A DNA stretch of 64,000 nucleotides, taken from NCBI GenBank assembly GCA_030442035.1, contig JAUJEA010000012.1, forward strand, positions 1-64,000, written 5' to 3'. The stretch's first letter is position 1; the number at the start of each line of letters is the position of its first letter. The DNA is from Splendidivirga corallicola. Its GTDB lineage: Bacteria; Bacteroidota; Bacteroidia; Cytophagales; Cyclobacteriaceae. The notes below the pieces were generated by a model. It searched no databases and was not told where the DNA came from. It saw only the letters and a list, made by a program, of their open reading frames with translations. Made by a program: the position numbers and the translations under genes. Below, one piece after another: positions 51,330-59,630 of the stretch.

Positions 51330-51942
51330 AATGTTCCAGGTAACCAACGACTACCTGGATACCCACAACAGCGTATGGAATACCATTCCTGTTCTTGGTA
51401 AGTACAAAAACCAGTTTGCTTCTATCATCGAAGCCCTCAAAGAAGCGGCAGGGCAACAGGCCGATGCCCGGGTGTTTATCGGGAAGTCCTTGCAATCGCT
51501 CAAAAAGACCATCGCCGAGAAAATGGATATTTTGGATGATACCCTGGAAGCTTATGCGGAAGATACCGAGGATGCGGAACTGCTTTCCAAAGCCCAAAAT
51601 TCCGTGACCGACTACTTCAAGCTACCCAACGAGGACTTCGAGACCAAAACGAAGCAAATGATAGGGCTACTGGAAGAAAAAGCGACCGATATGGCCGATT
51701 ATGGTATGAATGTGGAACAGGTGGAAGACGCCAAGATCGATTTGGACAGGTTTCTTGCCACCAGGGGCAAACCCAGGGTGTACAGGGTGGCCAGCAGCAT
51801 GGCCACCAAAGAGATCGATGCACTCTTAAAAGAAGGGGGTATCGTCTTAGAAAGAATAGATCGCGTACTCAAACGCTTCAAGCGAGCCAACAGCAGTTTT
51901 TACAATGGCTACCTCGCTTCCAGAAAAGTAATCGACAACTGA
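51301..51942 (+). CDS. Helical hypothetical protein
   Basis: 213 residues, all helical (MKQSQINRLEMFQVTNDYLD, FASIIEALKEAAGQQADARVF, KSLQSLKKTIAEKMDILDDT). It resembles a common family of about 215-residue Bacteroidota hypotheticals, no function known. There is no signal peptide. A strong terminator follows 15 bases after its stop. Possibly an independent gene of the accessory region; it is followed by a cytoplasmic amidase gene 360 bases downstream. Confidence 0.65.
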   Translation: MKQSQINRLEMFQVTNDYLDTHNSVWNTIPVLGKYKNQFASIIEALKEAAGQQADARVFIGKSLQSLKKTIAEKMDILDDTLEAYAEDTEDAELLSKAQNSVTDYFKLPNEDFETKTKQMIGLLEEKATDMADYGMNVEQVEDAKIDLDRFLATRGKPRVYRVASSMATKEIDALLKEGGIVLERIDRVLKRFKRANSSFYNGYLASRKVIDN

Positions 51943-51956
51943 TGCAGATCAGCCAC

Positions 51957-52015
51957 AGAGACACATAACCTTGTGTCTCTGCTCCGGTGGGTTTCTAATA
52001 CCCACCGGAGCTTTT
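51957..52015 (+). terminator. Double-hairpin intrinsic terminator
   Basis: First stem AGAGACACA/TGTGTCTCT (51957-51965/51972-51980), directly followed by a 12-bp GC-rich stem GCTCCGGTGGGT/ACCCACCGGAGC (51981-51992/52000-52011) and TTTT. It follows the helical gene stop, so it ends that transcript. Confidence 0.9.
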
Positions 52016-52186
52016 GATCAAACAAAACTTATACACATAATCAAAAGCACTATCAATACTGGCTTTGAATGCTGCTTTAGGATACTTAGGGAAAATGTGA
52101 AAGGCCCGGATTATATTTTTAAAGTCATTGTTTTAGGACATCACAACCTAAACATGAAGAAAAACTTTTCCGATCCTGACTTTAAA

Positions 52187-52206
52187 AATACCCAAGGTTT
52201 GGTATT
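52187..52206. repeat. Near-perfect hairpin AATACCCAA/TTTGGTATT
   Basis: A relative of the hairpin at 47095-47116, one mismatch. It lies in the 363-base gap (51943-52305) between the terminator and the amidase gene; no other feature seen there. Confidence 0.55.
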
Positions 52207-52305
52207 GTATGCAGCGGTCATTATGGATAGATTTCAACCACCTTTAGCGTAGTCACGCGTTAGGGGATTTTTTGAGAGTGTCGAAAGTAATATATATTAG
52301 AATAC

Positions 52306-52965
52306 ATGGCTAGTAAATACCTGTGGTTATTTGATCCGGGACATGGAGGAATAATCAATGGAGAATATCAAACCGCTGGAAAACGATCTCCAAAACTTGA
52401 AGATGGAAGACAACTGTTCGAAGGAGAATTTAATAGGGCAGTCGTGAAGAGAATAGTGGAAGATTGTAAATCCTTGGCAATTGATTGTATCAATTTAGTA
52501 GATACGGAGATTGACTTGCCCTTGCGAGAAAGGACGGATCTGGCCAACGATATTTATAGAAGAAACCTCCAGGCTGGCGGTAAACATTGTCTCTTCATAT
52601 CAATACATGCAAATGCCTACATGCCACAGGGCGAAAAGCTTCGATTCAACCAGGCGAATGGCTGGGAAATTTTCACTACAATCGGAGAGACCAAATCTGA
52701 TGTCCTTGCTGAATATTTTTTTCAAGAAATGAATAAAGTATTTCCGACAAGAAGGTTTAGGAGCGACTATTCTGACAACGATCCGGATAAGGAGAAAAAT
52801 TTTTTTGTATTGAGAAAGACAGTAATGCCAGCAGTGCTTACAGAAAATTTTTTTATGACAAACCGTGAAGAAGTGGACATACTTTTATCGGAGGATGGAC
52901 GTGATAAAATTGCTTTGGGGCATATGAACGCGATAAAGAGGATCGAAAATATAGACCTATTTTAA
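52306..52965 (+). CDS. Cytoplasmic N-acetylmuramoyl-L-alanine amidase (Amidase_3)
   Basis: 219 residues. Zinc-site motifs are intact: His13 in DPGHGG, Glu41 in FEGEFN, His101 in SIHANAY, and catalytic Glu180 in LTENFFMT. The enzyme cleaves the amide between MurNAc and the stem peptide. There is no signal peptide (MASKYLWLF), so export would need phage-style lysis or a leaderless route; an endolysin origin is possible but no phage genes are near. Its stop is about 50 bases before the conserved leader/MITE repeat. Confidence 0.85.
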   Translation: MASKYLWLFDPGHGGIINGEYQTAGKRSPKLEDGRQLFEGEFNRAVVKRIVEDCKSLAIDCINLVDTEIDLPLRERTDLANDIYRRNLQAGGKHCLFISIHANAYMPQGEKLRFNQANGWEIFTTIGETKSDVLAEYFFQEMNKVFPTRRFRSDYSDNDPDKEKNFFVLRKTVMPAVLTENFFMTNREEVDILLSEDGRDKIALGHMNAIKRIENIDLF

Positions 52966-53013
52966 CATTAAAATCTAAGCAAAATATGAATGCATCAGAA
53001 AAATTATTGGCTG

Positions 53014-53430
53014 CCCCCTCAAGCGCAAGCGTCCGCTTGTGCTTATGATTGCAGAGCACCAATAGCCCCAAAGCTATGAAGTTACAGGACTGACATAACC
53101 ATAGATAAACATCTTCCATCCAGCTCATATAGTCAGTCATTGTATATGGCACAAGCGGAGATTTTGATTGATTAAGTGTAGATATGGATTTTGAAAATTC
53201 CTTCTGTTCGGGTCTTATGGTCAATGCCATTAACTTAAGCCTTATCGAAAAGAAGACGTCATTCCTGCGCAAGCAGGAATCTCATTTTTAGAAGTTTATG
53301 CCTGATCAAGTATACAAACATGCGATAAAGAACAATTACTTTTTGATTAGGTAATTAGCTTTAAGAGATAGGATACTGTGTGAATAAATACCACTAGTGG
53401 TATTTAGCCAATTGTTGGCATTAATAAAAT
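53014..53430 (+). repeat. MITE copy C (short form) plus conserved leader, copy 2
   Basis: The MITE-like part runs from GCGCAAGC at 53023 to GCACAAGCGGAG at 53149-53160, the right end truncated. The leader then holds an ATTCCTGCGCAAGCAGGAAT hairpin (53261-53280), a ~13-residue reading frame starting MPDQVYK, the ACCACTAGTGGT palindrome (53390-53401) and GTTGGC just before the ATG 53431. It matches the 63149-63571 copy over most of its length, and the 42.7 kb copy in the 3' part. Confidence 0.85.
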
Positions 53431-55521
53431 ATGATTGAGACAAAAGCAATATTATCCGCTAATAGTATAAATAAGTATGGGTATAAATTTACCGTTGGAG
53501 CATTATTCAAAACTCTAATTGAGAATTCAGTAATAGGTGTTCCTTCTTTACTTGGGCATGACTCTCACAGGCCAATAGGATGGATTTACCCATTAGGTCT
53601 TTTTGTCCAACCAAATCTGACACGGCTAGCAGGTGTAAACTATTTGGCGGAAAGTAACAATGATCAGGAGGTAATAAATACGCTTTACCAAAATGCACTA
53701 ATACGCAAACACTTGGAAATGTGTGAGGATTTCATTGATGAACTTAAAGAATTAGTTAAAGATAGTATTTCGACCAAAGCGAAATATCTATACTCTGGTT
53801 GTGTTGCTTATAATGACTCCAATATACTATACACTGTTTACCCAAAACTAAAGGAGCTTCTTGACAAAGATGAGTTAATAAAATTGTCAGACATATTAAA
53901 TGATTTTGAATATCTAGGACAAGGAATATTTAAAGACAAATCCAGTGATTTGACTATCTATTGTCATCGATATTTCAGAAGAAATTTTTCGTATCAAAAC
54001 AATTTTTATTTCTTCTTCTTAGACCAATTTGTTGAACAATATTCTAATAAAGAAATAGAACTTAAAATTGCACTTGATACTGATATGATTGGTTATGCAC
54101 CAACTTATACAGAACAACAAGAATTGGAATATTGGTGGGGTCCTAAATATTCAGATAATATTGAAGAAATACCTTTAGGCGTTGCTCACTATGAATGCGA
54201 TGATATTCAGAAAACATTTTTCAGTATCTCGGGAACCCAGTTTTGGTGGAAAAAAGAAGATTCAGAGTACACATTAGAGGCCGAAGAAATTAGAAACGAC
54301 CCTTCGGCAGGTGTGAGTTTAGAAAAATATGGATGCCGGTACACCCATGCTATATTCGACTCTAAAGAAAGTATATTCAATCATTTCGATTGTGCGATAA
54401 GAATGTATGACACAGAATCAATGTTATCGAGAATTGATAAACCAATTAATCAAGCTGGCAAAAATGCAGAATACACAAAATTGTTTCGAATTGATGGTAA
54501 ACTGGAGTTGTCTAAATGGAAGTCAATTGTAACTAACTTTTTTCAAGATAACCCATTATGGTATGAGTATTTTGGAATGAAAAATGAGTATGAAGAAAAA
54601 ATGAATTCTCTTCGCTCTACGGGTGAAGTCTTATCAACAAATCTTACTCCATACTATCATAACAAGTCAAATGGAATAAGAATTTTCACCTCTTTTCATA
54701 AAAAAATAGAAGACGTGTATGAAGTTCCAAGAAAATTCATACACCCTAATGTATTCAAGTCTGAAACTGGCATAATAGATATAATAGAATTTGATTCTGT
54801 AGAAATAAAAAAATCTCTAAACAAAATAGGAGAAGATATCTTGATTCCAGATAATTTGATTTTTGTTAAAAACACGGATTCAATAATTAATTACCCGACA
54901 ATTTTTCACTCTAACAATAACCTACAAAACAACTTAAATAAAACAATCGAAGCTCTTTCCAAATTGTTTGCCGCTCTATTAGAAAAGAATGACAAACTTA
55001 TTTCTTGTTCTTTGGCTTGGAATTACAATGAACAAAAAATGATAAAAATTGCTTTCTCAGGGCATTTATCCAATATTATTGATTGGTTAAGCTCTTTTCA
55101 TAATCAAATGAAAACTGATGCAAATGAAATAGAAAAATGGATCGAGAACTGCTCTACGTATCTAAATTCAAAATATGATGATTATCAAGACCAGCCTGAT
55201 GTTTTTGACTTGGTAAAAAATGATGGAACCCTTTATTTGAAAAGAATTAGTGTCCCCCATAATTGGTTGAGCAAATTAGAATACACAGATAAGGGGCTTG
55301 AATACGAATTAACAATACCGAAAAATGAAGGCGAAGAGTTATTAAATAGAATAAAAGAGGAAGAAATAAATATTGCCTATTCGTACTTCGTAGAAAAAGT
55401 TACTTGTAGTAAATCAGGAGAAGATTATTTAACAAGCACTCATTCTAAAGTTTTCGACGAAGAAGTTGTAGCAATTATCGAAGAATCAAATTTGGCAAGT
55501 ATATTTTGGACTAAAAACTAA
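53431..55521 (+). CDS. Large unknown protein of the accessory region
   Basis: 696 residues, no signal peptide or clear membrane helix. The N-terminus (AILSANSINKYGYKFTVG, then GVPSLLGHDSHRPIGWIYPL) recalls phage prohead-protease-like openings in wording, but I cannot support homology. The middle is rich in aromatic, charged residues, and the C-terminus has helical parts (RIKEEEINIAYSYFV). It is flanked by the leader before its start and a TAATGTCAATAATG arm right after its stop, so it behaves like a cassette cargo. AT-rich codon use differs from the glycan cluster. Its neighbour (309 residues) is membrane-anchored; a two-gene system is conceivable. Confidence 0.65.
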   Translation: MIETKAILSANSINKYGYKFTVGALFKTLIENSVIGVPSLLGHDSHRPIGWIYPLGLFVQPNLTRLAGVNYLAESNNDQEVINTLYQNALIRKHLEMCEDFIDELKELVKDSISTKAKYLYSGCVAYNDSNILYTVYPKLKELLDKDELIKLSDILNDFEYLGQGIFKDKSSDLTIYCHRYFRRNFSYQNNFYFFFLDQFVEQYSNKEIELKIALDTDMIGYAPTYTEQQELEYWWGPKYSDNIEEIPLGVAHYECDDIQKTFFSISGTQFWWKKEDSEYTLEAEEIRNDPSAGVSLEKYGCRYTHAIFDSKESIFNHFDCAIRMYDTESMLSRIDKPINQAGKNAEYTKLFRIDGKLELSKWKSIVTNFFQDNPLWYEYFGMKNEYEEKMNSLRSTGEVLSTNLTPYYHNKSNGIRIFTSFHKKIEDVYEVPRKFIHPNVFKSETGIIDIIEFDSVEIKKSLNKIGEDILIPDNLIFVKNTDSIINYPTIFHSNNNLQNNLNKTIEALSKLFAALLEKNDKLISCSLAWNYNEQKMIKIAFSGHLSNIIDWLSSFHNQMKTDANEIEKWIENCSTYLNSKYDDYQDQPDVFDLVKNDGTLYLKRISVPHNWLSKLEYTDKGLEYELTIPKNEGEELLNRIKEEEINIAYSYFVEKVTCSKSGEDYLTSTHSKVFDEEVVAIIEESNLASIFWTKN

Positions 55522-55575
55522 TGTCAATAATGTAAAAAATGCATTAAACGCATTTTACACTAAATGTTAGCGTCA
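55519..55575. repeat. attC-like imperfect palindrome between the 696- and 309-residue genes
   Basis: A left arm (TAATGTCAATAATG) begins at the stop codon, then a hairpin GTAAAAAATGC/GCATTTTAC (55532-55542/55550-55558), then the right side ACTAAATGTTAGCG ending at 55572. GTTAGCG matches the arm before the 42857 gene. The whole is 57 bases, within the size range of an attC. Confidence 0.45.
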
Positions 55576-55586
55576 ATTAAGAAAGC

Positions 55587-56516
55587 ATGAAATACATCTT
55601 AATTATTATTGTATCTTTTTTGTCTAATGTTGCCATTGCCCAGCGGGCGGAGGATTACCAAACAACAGAAAGAATAAATCAATACTTTTCCTTTTTAATG
55701 CCATCCGATTCTATTTATAATCTTTTTGAAGCAAATGATGATACAACTAGAAAGCCAATGTTAATCTTTGGGCTAACACATGATCCTCAAGTAGGTGCAG
55801 TGCTTCCAGAAGTTGAAATTTGGGTTAATGAAAAGAAACTTCTTAGTTCCGACATGAATGGATATTTCGGATTTATAACATTCGATTCTACCAAAATAAA
55901 ATTCACAAAACAAGGATACACTTCGTTTTTCAAAGAATATATGGCAATTGAAACAACAAAGAGTTCAATTTTCAAAGCGGATATTCCCATGATAAAAGAA
56001 GATATCAAGCAGGAAAATACATTGAATACAACTATTGATACAACAAAACAGATACTTAATGAAATAACTACGAGCAACGAAATGATTGAAGATCAAACAA
56101 GTAAAGAACAAGATGATTTGCCAGATAATACAATACTTGAAGAAGATACTTTACAAACTGGTAATAAATTTTCTTCAGACTCACTAAACACATTATCCAT
56201 GAAAGACATTGAAACAATAAATCACGCAATTGGAAATCTTGAGGGGCAATTAACTTGGATTAGTTATTTGATTACAGGCTTTGCAGGTTTAGCACTAACT
56301 GTTCTACTTTTCATTCTTAGTCGATCATTTACCAACAGTAAAACCCTTAACGAGCTAGCCAAAGATCTTGCAGTTTTAAATGCAACTTTAATTGAAAAAG
56401 ACAAGGGAACTGAAGAATGGAAAAAGGAATTCCAAAAAAACACTCAAGATTATAATCAGTCAATTTCTAAGATACAAGAATCACTCGCAAAAATCGAAGG
56501 TAAATTGAATATTTAA
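55587..56516 (+). CDS. Exported protein with carboxypeptidase-like and membrane domains
   Basis: 309 residues. Signal peptide (1-18, ILIIIVSFLSNVAIAQ). Residues about 58-115 form a beta-sandwich of the carboxypeptidase-regulatory type (EVEIWVNEKKLLSSDMNGYFGF). A long Ser/Thr/Asp linker leads to a C-terminal membrane helix near 226-250 (WISYLITGFAGLALTVLLFIL) and a coiled coil (KDLAVLNATLIEKDKGTEEW). Domain order is unusual: the beta sandwich would be periplasmic and the coiled coil cytoplasmic. The gene is bracketed by attC-like arms on both sides. Confidence 0.65.
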   Translation: MKYILIIIVSFLSNVAIAQRAEDYQTTERINQYFSFLMPSDSIYNLFEANDDTTRKPMLIFGLTHDPQVGAVLPEVEIWVNEKKLLSSDMNGYFGFITFDSTKIKFTKQGYTSFFKEYMAIETTKSSIFKADIPMIKEDIKQENTLNTTIDTTKQILNEITTSNEMIEDQTSKEQDDLPDNTILEEDTLQTGNKFSSDSLNTLSMKDIETINHAIGNLEGQLTWISYLITGFAGLALTVLLFILSRSFTNSKTLNELAKDLAVLNATLIEKDKGTEEWKKEFQKNTQDYNQSISKIQESLAKIEGKLNI

Positions 56517-56520
56517 AAGG

Positions 56521-56590
56521 TACTAACAATGTGTATAGTGCATAGCTTCTTACGGTCAGCTACGACACCATATACAAACCATTAGATTTA
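56521..56590. repeat. attC-like imperfect palindrome after the 309-residue gene
   Basis: Left arm ACTAACAATGTGTATAGTGC at 56523-56542, right arm CACCATATACAAACCATTAG around 56567-56586. The arms pair imperfectly over about 20 bases (TGTATA-GTG with CACCATATACA, CTAA with TTAG). The left arm is the inverse complement of the sequence before the gene (55550-55572: CACTAAATGTTAGCG), as expected of consecutive attC sites. Confidence 0.5.
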
Positions 56591-56707
56591 ATCGACCGCC
56601 CTCAGCAACGTTTCTACGAACAGCACATTTGCAAGCTCCCCTGACCAACTCACAACCAAAGCTTGCAAAAGAGCTTAATTTGATAAATGGAATTCAACAC
56701 TTGATCT

Positions 56708-57465
56708 CCCCTGGTCGTCGGTTAAGCGCAGCGGTCCTACGACCCATGATATACTAGGGCGTCCGCCCGTTGTTTCGTAAAGCAGAGAAATCCGAAAAAA
56801 TCGTTATCTTCAATCCGTACTTAGCAACTTTTATGGGAAGAAAATATACCATCAGCGACCATAGCAAGCTATATTTTATGACATTTGCGGTAGTTAATTG
56901 GATAGACGTTTTTGTTCGAGATATCTATAAAGAAAAATTTATTGAAAGTCTAGAATATTGTCGAGATAATAAAGGATTACAGATTTATGCTTACTGTATT
57001 ATGACAAGCCATATTCACTTGATATTGGGTGTGGAGGAAGGAAAGAATTTAAGTGATGTGATTAGGGATGTAAAAAGCTATACTTCTAAAGAACTAAGGG
57101 AAACTATAGCAGATAATAAGCAAGAAAGTAGAAGAAGGTGGATGCTTTGGATGTTTGAGCTAGCGGGAAAGAGAAATAAGAGAAACAATCGATTTCAGTT
57201 TTGGCAACAGCACAATCATCCAATTGAGTTGTCGACAAATGAGATGATGGAACAGCGATTGGATTATATACATAACAATCCTGTAGCGGCAGGTTTTGTG
57301 AATGAACCGGAAAACTGGTTGTGGAGCAGTGCAAATCAATATGCCGGTAATAAAGGCAGACTGGAGGTTTTGTACATTGAATAGTCACAGGTACTTCGGG
57401 ATAGGACGAGCGGACGCTCTTGTAAATGATGAGTCGTAGGATCGCTACGCTTAACCTACGACTAG
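56708..57465 (+). mobile_element. RAYT element, copy 2 (758 bp, intact)
   Basis: Begins CCCCTGGTCG and ends CTAG, as in copy 1. Left REP GGTCGTCGGTTAAGCGCAGC; right REP GTCGTAGG ... CTTAACCTACGAC; inner hairpins GGGCGTCCGCCC and GAGCGGACGCTC. It holds an intact transposase gene (56833-57384). Confidence 0.88.
56833..57384 (+). CDS. REP-associated tyrosine transposase (RAYT, IS200-like Y1 family)
   Basis: 183 residues from MGRKYTISDHS (ATG 56833); the frame is open from a TTG 21 codons earlier, a poorer start. HUH motif His60-Ile-His62 in TSHIHLILG and catalytic Tyr145 in LDYIHNNPVAAGF define the RAYT/Y1 fold; the C-terminus ends LEVLYIE. Such enzymes nick REP-type single-stranded hairpins; here the gene is bounded by inverted REP copies. 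It is the only full-length copy in view and the likely mobiliser in trans of the copies at 44.1 and 59.8 kb and perhaps the REP-bounded MITEs. Confidence 0.92.
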   Translation: MGRKYTISDHSKLYFMTFAVVNWIDVFVRDIYKEKFIESLEYCRDNKGLQIYAYCIMTSHIHLILGVEEGKNLSDVIRDVKSYTSKELRETIADNKQESRRRWMLWMFELAGKRNKRNNRFQFWQQHNHPIELSTNEMMEQRLDYIHNNPVAAGFVNEPENWLWSSANQYAGNKGRLEVLYIE

Positions 57466-57543
57466 TAGAGCAACTCAATAAAAAGAGTAAATAAAAAAAT
57501 CCCTCAAAATGGGGTATTTTTATTTGGACAACTTCTTCCTACT

Positions 57544-57681
57544 TTACCATCCAGCTATGATAGCAGCTATAGGAAATCCATAGTATTTCAGTGCCAGTAG
57601 TCCGAAAGGATAATCATTGGCCCTTCCCTTAATCTTTGTTTTGGTATTTGGAACTTTTTTAACGGATGGACAGCCATTGGA
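57544..57681 (-). pseudogene. Possible gene fragment, 45 codons without start
   Basis: The minus strand is open for 45 codons ending at TAA (57544-57546), preceded by TAG (57682-57684), with no ATG/GTG start. The protein-like text ANDYPFGLLALKYYGFPIAA suggests a decayed C-terminus. The remaining bases of 57385-57747 show nothing else convincing. Confidence 0.25.
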
Positions 57682-57747
57682 CTATATCCTATTGGCTCCT
57701 CGGAGAAGATCAACTATAAACAAATTTTTAACCAAACCTTTCAAACC

Positions 57748-58947
57748 ATGAAAAGAACAATGTTTTTTCTTTATTGCTTAGCGGTGGCAGGACTATTCTA
57801 TACCTGTCAACCGGAGGACCCTATGGTCCGGAACGATCAATCAGCTATTAAGGTGCAAAAAGGCTATTTGCATTTCAGAGATTGGGAAGTATTTAATCAA
57901 ACTTTAAATATGACTCGTGAGCTGGATCATAATGCCACTTTGAACTGGCTGTCCAATTTCAAAGGGTATGAATCCTTGTTTGAATTCCACGACAAGATCA
58001 TGGAAGCGGAGACAGATTTCGGAGCTTACCTGGATCAGTTGGACGAAGATGAACTCCAGGTTTACCTGGACAAGTTTGAAGCGGAAAAGCAAGTGCATTC
58101 CTCTTTTGTTGATGCTAACAAAGATTACTTGCTCTTTTGGGGAGAAAATGATTTTGAGATCAAGTATCGCATTCCTCAGGATCACTATCCCTTTGTTAAT
58201 AAAGAAGGATTGATGAAGGTTGGTGAGAACCTGATCAAATTCACAGACAAGTATCAGTACACCATCCTGGACGGAGCGGATAGTAAATTGGCCTTGTTGG
58301 GGAACTTGACAGCAAGATCCAAGGAACTGGGGATTGAGGTGATCGAACTCAAAAAAGTGGAAATTCCGGTGGATGCCATTTATGATCTGAATTCCGGTGA
58401 AGCCCGATTAAGGAACTGCCCGAAGATTGGCCCCTGGTTGTTGAATGTCAGTCTTGGATCGAACGACCTGTTAGGATGTGGGAAAAACGGTTCCTTCCGC
58501 GTTCGCGGATTCATAGCTCTGAATTACATCGGAACCGGTTCCTGTGATGGAACGGGTAAGAACAAAAAGACCATGAGCTTGAGAGTACAGAATCAAAAAT
58601 GGTTTGGTGCTAACCGAATTGGTTTTTGGGTGGCTAACAAAACCTACCAACTGTCGATCACGGTTTGGGGATTGGCAGTTACCGCCCCCAATTTCCCAGA
58701 TGGGCATTTCACCCCCACCTTTGCAGGTTTAAATTGGCCGGGTGTTCCTGCTCCACTGCCGACACCAGTCACGGTAAACAATCCGACTTTTATTACGGAG
58801 AAACAATGGACTGTATGGGAAACCAATTGTAATTATACCGATTTTGGTTTTGATCTTACCGGAGTTACCTTTGGGATAGGTGCAACATTCCGTGCGCAGA
58901 ATTTCACGGAATTTGATACCTCGGCTGCTCCCTGTAACTGCTTTTAA
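57748..58947 (+). CDS. Exported lipoprotein-like protein, unknown function
   Basis: 399 residues. Hydrophobic N-terminus MFFLYCLAVAGLFYTC with Cys20 as possible lipid anchor. Residues 30-180 are helical and acidic (EVFNQTLNMTRELDHNATLN). The C-terminal 170 residues are beta-rich and Gly/Thr/Asn-rich with paired Cys (LLGCGKNGSFRVRG, SCDGTGKNKK, ending CNCF), probably disulfide-stabilised. Such proteins are common Bacteroidota hypotheticals; no function can be named. The following barrel gene is 77 bases downstream, so an outer-membrane pair is possible. Confidence 0.6.
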   Translation: MKRTMFFLYCLAVAGLFYTCQPEDPMVRNDQSAIKVQKGYLHFRDWEVFNQTLNMTRELDHNATLNWLSNFKGYESLFEFHDKIMEAETDFGAYLDQLDEDELQVYLDKFEAEKQVHSSFVDANKDYLLFWGENDFEIKYRIPQDHYPFVNKEGLMKVGENLIKFTDKYQYTILDGADSKLALLGNLTARSKELGIEVIELKKVEIPVDAIYDLNSGEARLRNCPKIGPWLLNVSLGSNDLLGCGKNGSFRVRGFIALNYIGTGSCDGTGKNKKTMSLRVQNQKWFGANRIGFWVANKTYQLSITVWGLAVTAPNFPDGHFTPTFAGLNWPGVPAPLPTPVTVNNPTFITEKQWTVWETNCNYTDFGFDLTGVTFGIGATFRAQNFTEFDTSAAPCNCF

Positions 58948-59024
58948 TAAGTTGTAATTAAAATGATAAGGGAGTGAGCATCGTTCTTAATAAACAGTCA
59001 ACCATGAACCTGGTAAACCAACTA

Positions 59025-59627
59025 ATGAAAAATAAACAGATCCTGGTATTCATACTGTTGCTTGCTCCCTTGTCCTCATTGGCTCAAAGTGAATTCGGTG
59101 TAAAGATTGGGGCGAATGCCTCCAATTTTGTTCTTCCTGCTTCCTTTTCCAGTGAGGTAGAAAATTCATACAAGGTCGGCATCTTACTTGGAGTAACCAG
59201 GAAATTAAACATTGGAGAAAAAAGTGCAATTCTGGTAGAACTACTCTATACCCAAAAGGGAAGCAATGCAGAGCCACAAACGGCTTTTGAGGATCGACTA
59301 TCACTGTCCTATTTCAATGTACCGGTGTTGCTTGAATACGGATTATCTTCACGCTTAAAGTTTGTTGCAGGGTCTGAAGTGGGTTATCTCTTGGAGGCAA
59401 CACTTGAACACAATGGCAATGATTTTGACATTAAGGATAACTTTCAAAGTCTGGATTTGGGGGCAGTGCTTGGGTTGAGTTATGACCTATCCGATCATTT
59501 CTATTTGGAGGTAAGGGTTGTTCAAGGACTAACTAATGCTCAGAACATGGTGGGTGAAGGAAATACGGATCAGAAATATTGGGGACGAAACCGATCTATT
59601 CAATTAGGGACCTCTTTAAGGCTATAA
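59025..59627 (+). CDS. Outer-membrane beta-barrel protein (PorT-like)
   Basis: 200 residues from MKNKQILVFILLLAP (ATG 59025); alternatives are ATG 59004 and GTG 58974. Signal peptide ends SLAQ. Alternating barrel strands follow (FGVKIGANASNFVLPAS, KSAILVELLYTQKG, LSYFNVPVLLEYG, FYLEVRVVQGLTN), a pattern of small outer-membrane porins with a C-terminal aromatic/Leu end (LGTSLRL). Substrate unknown. It lies just before RAYT copy 3, whose left end starts 4 bases after its stop, so insertion may have trimmed its 3' region. Confidence 0.8.
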   Translation: MKNKQILVFILLLAPLSSLAQSEFGVKIGANASNFVLPASFSSEVENSYKVGILLGVTRKLNIGEKSAILVELLYTQKGSNAEPQTAFEDRLSLSYFNVPVLLEYGLSSRLKFVAGSEVGYLLEATLEHNGNDFDIKDNFQSLDLGAVLGLSYDLSDHFYLEVRVVQGLTNAQNMVGEGNTDQKYWGRNRSIQLGTSLRL

Positions 59628-59630
59628 TTG

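Noticed and set aside
53097-53272. Minus-strand frames reading MRRNDVFFS in both leader copies
   Set aside because: They arise from the repeated non-coding leader and hairpin; no independent support.
52306-55521. Prophage
   Set aside because: An amidase and a weak prohead-like opening are not enough; no structural, terminase or integrase genes.
42706-56590. Classical integron
   Set aside because: No integrase gene or attI was found; arms are only attC-like, so called as repeats.
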